Below, one piece after another: positions 1 through 6,598 of a stretch of 11,580 nt of DNA. Position numbers and translations under genes: made by a program. This DNA is from Candidatus Neomicrothrix sp. UBA7388 (GTDB lineage Bacteria; Actinomycetota; Acidimicrobiia; Acidimicrobiales; Poriferisodalaceae). Every line of letters begins with the position of its first letter. The first letter of the stretch is position 1. Under the pieces are notes generated by a model, which did no database searches, was not told the origin of the DNA, and worked only from the letters and a program-made list of their open reading frames with translations. The DNA is taken from NCBI GenBank assembly GCA_002470695.1, contig DKNM01000003.1, positions 4,148 through 15,727 on the forward strand. The letters are read 5' to 3'.

Positions 1-1724
1 GCGGCACCAAACGCGTTAGCAACCTCGTAGGTGTCTGGAATATCGCAACTGGCTTTGAGTATTTCATCCAGTTCTTTATTGAGGATTAATGCAGGGGCGC
101 CGACAACTGCGATATTTGCTGAGGGTGCAACATGTAAGTTGAGTAAGTTTCCGGCTCGGCCGCTGACGGTTAACTCCTCAATAGCGTCCAAGATTGTGGT
201 GAGTGCCTCATTCTTGAACCCGTCATTGTCGGCCGCTGCGTAAAGCACGGTGTGGGCAATTCTGTTAACAGTCCGAGTTATAGTCTTGGCGGCAAAATCT
301 CTTGCATCTCTTGCTAAAGGAAGACCGACGTGGTCAAGTTGGCGTGCGAGTAACGCAGCGCCGAGTTGAGCGGGCTCGGAGGCAAACCTTTGGTCTAACC
401 CCAGTAGATGAAGAGCATCAGTCGGCGTGAAGGACGAGATGTCAATTAGTTCCTGAGAGATTAGGCGTTTGGTAGCGGTGCGCTCTATGGACGTCTCGAT
501 CAAGTTTGAGTATTCGACCGGCGCTTCACTAGCGACTAGGGCTGAAAGAATCTTCTCCTCAGCAGTTGATGCCGCTTCGAGGCTCGGTCGGCCTTGTCGC
601 AGATAAAGAAATTGCCCGTCTCCGATTTTAGGCCTGTCTCTAAGGTGCTGGCTCTTTAATAGATCGGTGAGATTTGGCCATGCCGCAGCAAGGACGACCA
701 AGGGTGTTGCTCGCTGAGGCCCAACCGTGAACCCCGACCGGCTCAATGGCTGAGGAGCGACATAGCTATCGCCGCCGATTCCTTCTGTGTGAACTCTGAT
801 TGCATTCACCATTGTCTCGTAGCCCCCCACTACAGCACCGGCTTGAGCTGCGACCGGCTTGCCTTGGGCGATTACTGCAACATCTGTGGTGGTGCCGCCG
901 ATGTCTACTACGAGACCATTATGCAGAGAGCTCAACGCTGCAGCCCCGACGGCGCTCGCCGCTGGCCCGGACAGGATTGTCTCGATCGGCTTTGAGGCTA
1001 CGAAGTCCGAAGATACGAGCGAACCATCTCCACGCATGATCATTAGGGGGGCAGAGATTCCGTATTGCTCGGTGCTGCGCTTGACGCCCTCTAATAGTCT
1101 CGTTATCAGCGGGACCAAGCGGGCGTTTAGTAGCGCCGTCACAGCACGCTTAGGAGCGTTTAGCTGGGCTGACAGATCGCAGCTAAGGGTCACGGGCATC
1201 TCGGTAAAGTGCCTTATTAGGTTGGCTACTTCCAGTTCATGAGATGGGTTACGTACGCTAAATGCACCGACAATTGCGAAACCTTCTACTGACTGATCGA
1301 CCTCCGATAGAAAAGAGGTTAGAGGTGAGGTATCTAAGGGATCGAGTTCATCGCCATGAGAAGAATGACCACCCTGCAGCCTGACATGTGGGTTGTTTTC
1401 CAGTAACCCGGGGAGGGCGCCGCGATCCATAACCGTGTCGCCCAGTCCGATAGCGACCAGGGCAGCCGGCCGACCAGCTCCTTCAACCAAAGCATTAGTT
1501 GCCAATGTCGTTGAAACCGATACGCAAGCGATATCTGAGGCCAAGATGTTGCCGTCTATGAGAAGCTGACCAAGCGCAGCATGGATCGACGTGTCCAGTT
1601 GACCGTGATTAGTTGGGACTTTCACCTTGTTAACTATCGTGTCCGTTGTTGGACAGTAAATGAGCGCGTCTGTAAAGGTTCCACCCGTATCAATGCCGAT
1701 AGTAAAAGGTTGCGGCTGTACCAC
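1..1724 (-). CDS. Hydantoinase/oxoprolinase family protein, A-type (partial, C-terminus beyond left edge)
   Basis: The reverse strand is open from the upstream TAA near 1812-1814 to base 1 without a stop, so the gene runs off the left edge. About 574 codons are visible. The protein has the ASKHA-type phosphate-binding motifs of the HyuA/oxoprolinase family. An N-terminal GIDTGGTFTD lies about ten residues in, DIGGTTTD is at about residues 274-281, and GIGGDS at about 315-320. The visible end, EVANAFGA, matches a conserved block late in this family, so perhaps 100 or so residues are missing. Family members hydrolyse cyclic amides (hydantoins, 5-oxoproline) with ATP, or act in related carboxylases; the substrate here is unknown. 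Start choice is uncertain. GTG at 1724 gives a short leader before the first strand, and GTG at 1742 is an equally open alternative. Neither has a clear ribosome binding site. The gene diverges from the CoA-transferase across a gap of about 60-80 bases, which suggests shared control. No B-type partner is visible. Confidence 0.88.
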   Translation of the reverse strand, partial: MVQPQPFTIGIDTGGTFTDALIYCPTTDTIVNKVKVPTNHGQLDTSIHAALGQLLIDGNILASDIACVSVSTTLATNALVEGAGRPAALVAIGLGDTVMDRGALPGLLENNPHVRLQGGHSSHGDELDPLDTSPLTSFLSEVDQSVEGFAIVGAFSVRNPSHELEVANLIRHFTEMPVTLSCDLSAQLNAPKRAVTALLNARLVPLITRLLEGVKRSTEQYGISAPLMIMRGDGSLVSSDFVASKPIETILSGPAASAVGAAALSSLHNGLVVDIGGTTTDVAVIAQGKPVAAQAGAVVGGYETMVNAIRVHTEGIGGDSYVAPQPLSRSGFTVGPQRATPLVVLAAAWPNLTDLLKSQHLRDRPKIGDGQFLYLRQGRPSLEAASTAEEKILSALVASEAPVEYSNLIETSIERTATKRLISQELIDISSFTPTDALHLLGLDQRFASEPAQLGAALLARQLDHVGLPLARDARDFAAKTITRTVNRIAHTVLYAAADNDGFKNEALTTILDAIEELTVSGRAGNLLNLHVAPSANIAVVGAPALILNKELDEILKASCDIPDTYEVANAFGA

Positions 1725-1802
1725 GCTCGATAATTCTGGCACCGAAAGAGCTTGAAGGCGAATGGTTCGGATCCAGAATTGAATTCCGCCTAATGTCGTC
1801 GG

Positions 1803-3020
1803 ATGCTCTTAGAAAATGTCCGAATCCTCGACTTTACACAGTATCTATCGGGGCCAAGCGCTACGCGAATGTTGGCAGAGCTTGGAGCTGACGTTATAAA
1901 GGTTGAGTATGGCCCTTCGGGTGATCCGAGTCGGACCCTTCCATTTGTCTCTGGGGAAACATCCTCGTACTACACCCAACAAAATCGAGGAAAGCGATCA
2001 ATCTGCATAGACCTCGGCAACGAAGCTGGCTGCGAACTAGCGCGAGAGCTCGCCTTGAAATGTGATGTGATCGTTGAAAATTTCGGCCCTGGCGTGATGG
2101 ATCGCCGAGGCCTTGGGTGGAGACAGCTGAGCCGGTCAAAGCCTGAGCTTATTGGGGCATCGATATCAGCCTTTGGTAAATCAGGCCCACTCTCTCATCT
2201 TCAGGGGTTTGATCTGATGGGGCAAGCTCTCTCGGGAATGATGCACTTAACTGGTGACCCTGATGGTCCACCTCAATTCACCGGATCACCCATCGCCGAT
2301 TGCGCAGCTGGGTTGACGCTGTTCGGTGCCATCGGTCATGCGTTGTTTCATCGCGAACGTACGGGTGAGGGTCAGGCAATAGAAGTGAATCTGGTGGACC
2401 CTCTGTTTGCGATGCACTCGATAGCAGTTCAAGGTCATAGTGCGACAAGGGGATCCTGGAGTCAGGAACGCTCGGGACGTCAATTCAGCATTGTGGTGCC
2501 TTCGGGAACGTACAAAGGGCCCGAGGGATGGATCGTCCTTCAGGTGTTGGCGCCACAGTGGCCGCGCCTCTGTGAGGCAATGGGTGTTCCCGAGCTAGCT
2601 GATGATGAACGCTATTCAAGCTCTGATGCTCGGGTCGAGAATGCGCAAACTCTTTTGGCATTTGTTGAAACGTGGCTTCAGACCTTCGACTCTGACGCGG
2701 CGGCACTTGAGTTTCTGGAAAGTTGGCGAATTCCCGCTGCGCCGGTATTGAGTCCGGAGCAGGCGATGGAACACCCCCATTTTCTAGAAGGGGGGATGGT
2801 TCGGACTACATTGGATCCAACCTTCGGCGAACTCTTAGTGACTGGCTTGCCGATGCGTTTCAGCAGTCTCGAGCCCAGCGAGGCTGAGCCAGGGCCCCCT
2901 ACTCGGGGCGAGCATAACGCTGAGGTCCTCGAAGAGTTGCTGGGAGTCTCGGCTGACAGAATTGTGCTTCTTGAAGAGTCTGGTGCTTTGATAGCAGCAC
3001 CAGATAGAGATTCGAGATGA
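1803..3020 (+). CDS. CaiB/BaiF family III CoA-transferase
   Basis: This 405-residue protein has the usual length of family III CoA-transferases, which move CoA between carboxylic acids in the cytoplasm. The N-terminus (VRILDFTQYLSGPSATRMLAELGADVIKVE) is the family signature, followed by NRGKRSICIDL at about 61-71 and VENFGPGVMDRRGLG at about 91-105. SPIADCAAG supplies Asp166, which aligns by eye with the catalytic Asp169 of formyl-CoA transferase (Frc). The block GEGQAIEVNLVDPLF at about 188-202 is also typical. The start must be at or after 1803, because an in-frame TAA lies at 1791-1793; there is no strong ribosome binding site. It is the first gene of a plus-strand run with the rhodanese and the dimethylformamidase-like gene. 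A role in activating an acid released by the neighbouring amidohydrolases is inference. Substrate specificity cannot be read from this family. Confidence 0.93.
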   Translation: MLLENVRILDFTQYLSGPSATRMLAELGADVIKVEYGPSGDPSRTLPFVSGETSSYYTQQNRGKRSICIDLGNEAGCELARELALKCDVIVENFGPGVMDRRGLGWRQLSRSKPELIGASISAFGKSGPLSHLQGFDLMGQALSGMMHLTGDPDGPPQFTGSPIADCAAGLTLFGAIGHALFHRERTGEGQAIEVNLVDPLFAMHSIAVQGHSATRGSWSQERSGRQFSIVVPSGTYKGPEGWIVLQVLAPQWPRLCEAMGVPELADDERYSSSDARVENAQTLLAFVETWLQTFDSDAAALEFLESWRIPAAPVLSPEQAMEHPHFLEGGMVRTTLDPTFGELLVTGLPMRFSSLEPSEAEPGPPTRGEHNAEVLEELLGVSADRIVLLEESGALIAAPDRDSR

Positions 3021-3081
3021 CAGTCGTTGTGTAATGAGCAATGATGACCTAAGTCCATTGTTTGGGCACTAAATAAATCCT

Positions 3082-3089
3082 AAGAAGGG
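3082..3089 (+). promoter_or_regulatory. Ribosome binding site of the rhodanese gene
   Basis: AAGAAGGG lies 5 bases before the ATG at 3095. It is one of the two clearest Shine-Dalgarno sequences in the window and fixes this start. Most other genes here have weak or no visible site. Confidence 0.75.
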
Positions 3090-3094
3090 TCAAG

Positions 3095-3508
3095 ATGGCT
3101 ATTGAGTCGGTAAAAAAGATGGTTGCTGCGGCAAAGGAGCAAATCGACAATATTTCCCCGACGGAAGCCGCTAGACGCGCAAAGGACGAAGGTGCGTTGA
3201 TCGTCGATATCCGCGACGTTCGCGAAATGCAGCGGGACGGAGCAATACCGGGTGCGATGCACGCGCCTCGTGGAATGCTGGAATTCTGGGTGTCGCCAGA
3301 CTCCCCGTATACGAAAGAGATATTCAGCGAAGACAGAGAGTTCGTTCTTTGCTGCGCCGGTGGAATGCGGTCAGCGCTCTCCGCAAAAACCCTGAAAGAC
3401 ATGGGGATGGAGCGAATCAGTCATATTGAGACCGGTTTCGGTGGTTGGCGCGAGGATGATATGCCCATTGAGACCTATGAAGATTGGCAAGCCAATCGAA
3501 AACGGTGA
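3095..3508 (+). CDS. Single-domain rhodanese-like sulfurtransferase
   Basis: This is a 137-residue cytoplasmic protein made of one rhodanese domain (about residues 18-130). LIVDIRDVREMQRDGAIPGAMH is the conserved N-terminal half. The active-site loop is C87-A-G-G-M-R92, matching the CxxGxR loop of persulfide-forming rhodaneses, so the catalytic cysteine is present; an extra Cys86 sits beside it. HIETGFGGWR near residues 110-119 is the usual C-terminal block. Known members carry sulfane sulfur from thiosulfate or other donors to an acceptor. The gene follows the CoA-transferase by 74 bases and has a good ribosome binding site. Its TGA stop overlaps the likely GTG start of the next gene (GTGA), which implies translational coupling and near-equal synthesis. 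Whether it delivers sulfur to, or protects, the neighbouring iron enzyme is unknown. Confidence 0.93.
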   Translation: MAIESVKKMVAAAKEQIDNISPTEAARRAKDEGALIVDIRDVREMQRDGAIPGAMHAPRGMLEFWVSPDSPYTKEIFSEDREFVLCCAGGMRSALSAKTLKDMGMERISHIETGFGGWREDDMPIETYEDWQANRKR

Positions 3509-5676
3509 CCAAAGAAATACTGAATCAACTTTTCGAGTTACATCAAATGTCCGACAATGAAACCCAGTATCAAGGTAAATCGGTAACCGCCTATTGTGAT
3601 CCGTGGACTTTTCGTGCAGGCGATGACGTTGAGTGGCGAGCCTCAAGTCATAAGAAAACAGCAGGAGTTCTTGAGGTTGTAAGGCTTGAGTGTGGTGACC
3701 CCACCAGAAGCGGCCCCGGCTTTTCTGAATGCATTGTTTCTGATCTCGAGGCGATACCGATCACCTTAGATGAGCAGGCCGTTATTCCTGGTTCATATGC
3801 TCATGCGGCTCTCCGCGGAGTTTCAGAGGAAATGTTCAGGATCGGCTTCTGGTTTCAACCGACACTACTAACCAGGGACGGCCCCATTTGTTGGGTGGAG
3901 TCGGCTACCGACAATATTGAAATTAGGGTTCAAAAGTCGCTATTGGTTTTGGAGTTAGGGGGCGTTCGAGTCCAACTGCGCGACATTTTGCTCGAGCGGC
4001 ATCGTTGGTACCGGCTAGATCTAACACTGCAGCTAGATAAAGGGATAGGCACAGCGACGGTAGAAAGTCCAGAAACTAGATCACCGGGTCGCGACTTGGT
4101 GCAGGCGGGCGAGACCACGACACAATTCCAGATACCAGCGCTTTTGCTGGAGAATCCTTCGGTGTACTTCGGTGCAGGCACAAACGAAAGTCGTTGGGAT
4201 GGTCGAATAGCAGAGCCGTTTGTTTCTCTCGGGGTCTCGGAGTACTCCTGGTCCTTGGAAGACGACATGGCGGGCAATTCAATCCCCTCTGGGAAAGATC
4301 ACGGCGACCTTCAGCTATTTCAGCTTCCAACCCGCGCTGTGCCCGGACCTGGGTGGACAGGTTCACATCAGCGTTGGACGGATGCGCCTAACGAGTGGAA
4401 CGCTGTCCACTTTCATCACGACGACTTATACGACGCAGGGTGGCACGTTAGCGCTGCTATTTCGCTGCCCAAGGATCTAGAAAGCGGAATTTATTGTTTG
4501 CGCTTCACCACTAGCGAGGAAGTCGACCGAGTTCCCTTCTTTGTTCGTCCCGTCAAAGGTGGTGTGCATTCAGATGTTGCGCTGCTGATGCCTACGTGCA
4601 CCTACATGGCTTACGCGAATCACCGAATGTTGATCAACGGCGCAGACTTCATGAATGCTCGCTCGAAGCTGAGACCGGAGCATCAATATCTAGTTGACCA
4701 TCCTGAGCTGGGCCTCAGCCATTATGAGAAGCATCCTGACGGGAGTGGCGTGATGTTCAGCTCCAGACGAAGGCCCGTCCTTCAGGTTCGTCCGGGAGCG
4801 GATGGTTGGAACTTTACTCCTGATACAGACATTGACGCATTCTTGACGCACACCGACGTGGGCCATGATGTTGTGACGGACGAAGATTTGCATTTCGAGG
4901 GGGTTGATGCGATCTCGAATTACCGTGTCCTGGTAACGGGTTCACATCCGGAGTACTGGTCGACTGAAATGCTTGATGCGCTCGAGGAGTGGCAACGTAA
5001 TGGCGGCCGTCTCATGTATCTCGGGGGTAATGGATTCTACTGGAGGGTTGCGTTTAGTGACGCTTGGCCGGGCGCTATCGAATTGCGACGAGCCGAGGAT
5101 GGTGTCCGTAATTGGCAGACACGAGATGGTGAGAATTACCACGCCTGGGGTTCCGAGTACGGCGGGTTATGGCGTCGTAACGGACGTTCTCCAAATCAGC
5201 TTGTGGGTATCGGTTTTAGTGCCCAAGGCTTTGAGAAGGCTAGTTTCTATGTCAGGGACCCAGAGGTACTTGAATCTCGGGCCAGTTGGATCCTTGATGG
5301 TGTCGAGCATGATGAAATTGGGACATCAGGGCTCGGAGGTGGTGCTGCCGGTCAGGAAATTGACAGGTATGACGTCCGCTTGGGATCACCGGAACACGCA
5401 GTCATAGTTGCATCTGCGACAGAGTTTGCTCCCGACATGCTGCGGACTAAAGAAGAGTTTGAAGGTACGGTAGCTTTCCCCGATCCCGACCCGTTTGTTC
5501 GCTCTGACATTGTGTTTTATGAAACACCGAACGGGGGTGCAGTCTTCAGCGTCGGGTCAATCTCTTGGTTTGGGGCCTTAGCTCGGGATGGATATGACAA
5601 CGATGTAGCTCAGATCACACGAAACGTCTTGACTCGCTTTGTTGACCCGGCCCCGCTTGAGTACGAGACGCCCTAG
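3505..5676 (+). CDS. N,N-dimethylformamidase beta (large) subunit-like amidohydrolase
   Basis: This protein of about 723 residues resembles the large subunit of N,N-dimethylformamidase, which splits dimethylformamide into dimethylamine and formate using a mononuclear iron centre. A beta-rich N-terminal part contains a LamG/ConA-like region (about 93-243). The C-terminal domain has MPTCTYMAYAN (about 362-372), LSHYEKHPDGSGV (about 404-416), VTGSHPEYWS (about 477-486), YLGGNGFYWRV and AAGQEIDRYD. By eye, Y367, Y407, H481 and E483 sit where I recall the iron-ligand positions of the Paracoccus enzyme, and E618 sits near its catalytic glutamate. All are present, so an active metal site is plausible. 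GTG at 3505 overlaps the rhodanese stop (GTGA); TTG at 3484 and ATG at 3547 are alternatives. No ribosome binding site is strong. The separate small subunit of classical DMFase is not visible, so the substrate may be another amide. Confidence 0.85.
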   Translation: MTKEILNQLFELHQMSDNETQYQGKSVTAYCDPWTFRAGDDVEWRASSHKKTAGVLEVVRLECGDPTRSGPGFSECIVSDLEAIPITLDEQAVIPGSYAHAALRGVSEEMFRIGFWFQPTLLTRDGPICWVESATDNIEIRVQKSLLVLELGGVRVQLRDILLERHRWYRLDLTLQLDKGIGTATVESPETRSPGRDLVQAGETTTQFQIPALLLENPSVYFGAGTNESRWDGRIAEPFVSLGVSEYSWSLEDDMAGNSIPSGKDHGDLQLFQLPTRAVPGPGWTGSHQRWTDAPNEWNAVHFHHDDLYDAGWHVSAAISLPKDLESGIYCLRFTTSEEVDRVPFFVRPVKGGVHSDVALLMPTCTYMAYANHRMLINGADFMNARSKLRPEHQYLVDHPELGLSHYEKHPDGSGVMFSSRRRPVLQVRPGADGWNFTPDTDIDAFLTHTDVGHDVVTDEDLHFEGVDAISNYRVLVTGSHPEYWSTEMLDALEEWQRNGGRLMYLGGNGFYWRVAFSDAWPGAIELRRAEDGVRNWQTRDGENYHAWGSEYGGLWRRNGRSPNQLVGIGFSAQGFEKASFYVRDPEVLESRASWILDGVEHDEIGTSGLGGGAAGQEIDRYDVRLGSPEHAVIVASATEFAPDMLRTKEEFEGTVAFPDPDPFVRSDIVFYETPNGGAVFSVGSISWFGALARDGYDNDVAQITRNVLTRFVDPAPLEYETP

Positions 5677-5678
5677 TT

Positions 5679-6422
5679 TCAATTGCCTCGAAAAGAGGAG
5701 AGTAAATCGGCGACCCGGTTGTTCGGCGGGTAGTACCCATCTGGGAGCTCTATGGGTGCTTCGACCTCTGTCTCGCTAGCTGGTGGCTCTGGACTGACAG
5801 CGGCCTCAGGTTCCTGGGCTGTGGCTGACTCTGGTGGGCTGTCATCGCTAGCCGCCGTTGGTTCAGGAGCCTGCTCCGGCTCCACCGTAGGTTCCTCGGC
5901 GGGCACTGGGGGGGTTGCTACGGGTTCAGCATCGACGTCAATTCCCAACGCCTTTTTCGCAGCTCGAGATTTAGCAAAGAACTCGGCTAGGCGCGGATCA
6001 TCGGCACCGGAGGAGGTCGTCGCTTGGGAGCTTCCGGTGGAGGGCTGAGGAGGAGGTGGCGCCGCTGGCTCGGGCTTCGCAGCGGGTGCAGGTTGAGGGC
6101 TTACAGCGGGCGGTTGCGTTGGAGCAGTGCTGGGAGCGCTGGCGGCACTAATGGGAACTGCAGCTGCGACGCTTGGCCCTGGCTGCTCATTGTGTGAGGC
6201 CATTTGATTATCTTTGATGTATTCCCACGCCGCTGGAGAGACTAATTTTCCTTCCGCAACAGAGAGGGCTTCAACTCCGTTCTCGAACTTGACTCGATAT
6301 CGCGTCGATTTAACTCCGATCGAGCGGCCAACCTTCCCTGGCGTCCCAGCCGCAACGCCCGGGAGGTCAACGATGAGAACTATGCGAGCACCCTTTTTAA
6401 GAGTCGAACCTTCAGCTGACAT
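5679..6422 (-). CDS. Protein of unknown function with SH3/KOW-like N-terminal domain and Ala/Pro/Glu-rich linkers
   Basis: I do not recognise a function. The 247-residue protein has four parts. Residues 8-62 (LKKGARIVLIVDLPGVAAGTPGKVG, then RYRVKFENGVEALSVAEGKLV) look like a small beta-barrel of SH3/KOW type; I recall similar domains in actinobacterial proteins. Residues about 80-138 are a disordered Ala/Pro/Ser/Gln linker. Residues 141-160 (DDPRLAEFFAKSRAAKKALG) form a likely basic helix. Residues about 165-225 are a second, acidic Pro/Glu/Ala linker, followed by the ordered tail LPDGYYPPNNRVADLLSSF. There is no signal peptide or membrane segment. This fits a cytoplasmic scaffold or adaptor with two short binding motifs on flexible tethers, which is inference. 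Its stop is only 2 bases from the stop of the convergent dimethylformamidase-like gene. It diverges from the epimerase-like gene and shares a leader element with it. Confidence 0.75.
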   Translation of the reverse strand: MSAEGSTLKKGARIVLIVDLPGVAAGTPGKVGRSIGVKSTRYRVKFENGVEALSVAEGKLVSPAAWEYIKDNQMASHNEQPGPSVAAAVPISAASAPSTAPTQPPAVSPQPAPAAKPEPAAPPPPQPSTGSSQATTSSGADDPRLAEFFAKSRAAKKALGIDVDAEPVATPPVPAEEPTVEPEQAPEPTAASDDSPPESATAQEPEAAVSPEPPASETEVEAPIELPDGYYPPNNRVADLLSSFRGN

Positions 6423-6426
6423 GAGG

Positions 6427-6444
6427 CCGATCGTAGACGGTTTC
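6427..6444 (-). repeat. Shared leader element, copy before the 5679-6422 gene
   Basis: On the minus strand this reads GAAACCGTCTACGATCGG and ends 4 bases before the ATG at 6422. It matches 15 of 18 bases of the element before the divergent gene at 6599, including an unbroken 9-base block. The function is unknown; it could be an operator, a common transcription-start region or a translational signal. Confidence 0.6.
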
Positions 6445-6446
6445 GG

Positions 6447-6460
6447 CTGCGTTAACGCAG
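6447..6460. promoter_or_regulatory. Perfect 14-base palindrome, possible operator
   Basis: CTGCGTTAACGCAG is its own reverse complement. It lies 24 bases upstream of the ATG at 6422 and 2 bases beyond the leader element, inside the 176-base divergent gap. The size and position suit a dimeric repressor site covering the minus-strand promoter. No cognate regulator is encoded in the window, so the role is inferred. Confidence 0.45.
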
Positions 6461-6574
6461 TCTTGTGAAGGATTTAAGGGAATTATGAAACAGTCAACGG
6501 CTTTGTCTTGATCCAGCTTAAATTCGGCCTCCTCCGCCTCGCAGCGTTCATCGTGCGGCTGCACCTATTATTAA

Positions 6575-6592
6575 GAAACCGTCGACGAAGGG
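6575..6592 (+). repeat. Shared leader element, copy before the 6599-7723 gene, including its ribosome binding site
   Basis: GAAACCGTCGACGAAGGG ends 6 bases before the ATG at 6599. Its last six bases (GAAGGG, 6587-6592) are a good Shine-Dalgarno sequence that supports this start. The element is the inverted partner of the one at 6427-6444, so each divergent gene carries it in the same orientation and at nearly the same distance from its start. A TATTAT at 6566-6571 just upstream could be a -10 box, but I see no matching -35. Confidence 0.6.
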
Positions 6593-6598
6593 TCATGA

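Noticed and set aside
859..1242. 127-codon plus-strand frame
   Set aside because: It lies entirely opposite the hydantoinase/oxoprolinase gene, whose conserved motifs are clear in the reverse strand.
1752..1779. Possible promoter TTGAAG-N16-CAGAAT upstream of the CoA-transferase
   Set aside because: Both hexamers match the consensus at only four positions and the gap is too short to judge; not strong enough to list.
5686..5698. Small hairpin CCTC-GAAAA-GAGG near the convergent stops
   Set aside because: Only a 4-base stem with no following T-run on either strand, and it lies inside coding sequence, so it is not a convincing terminator.
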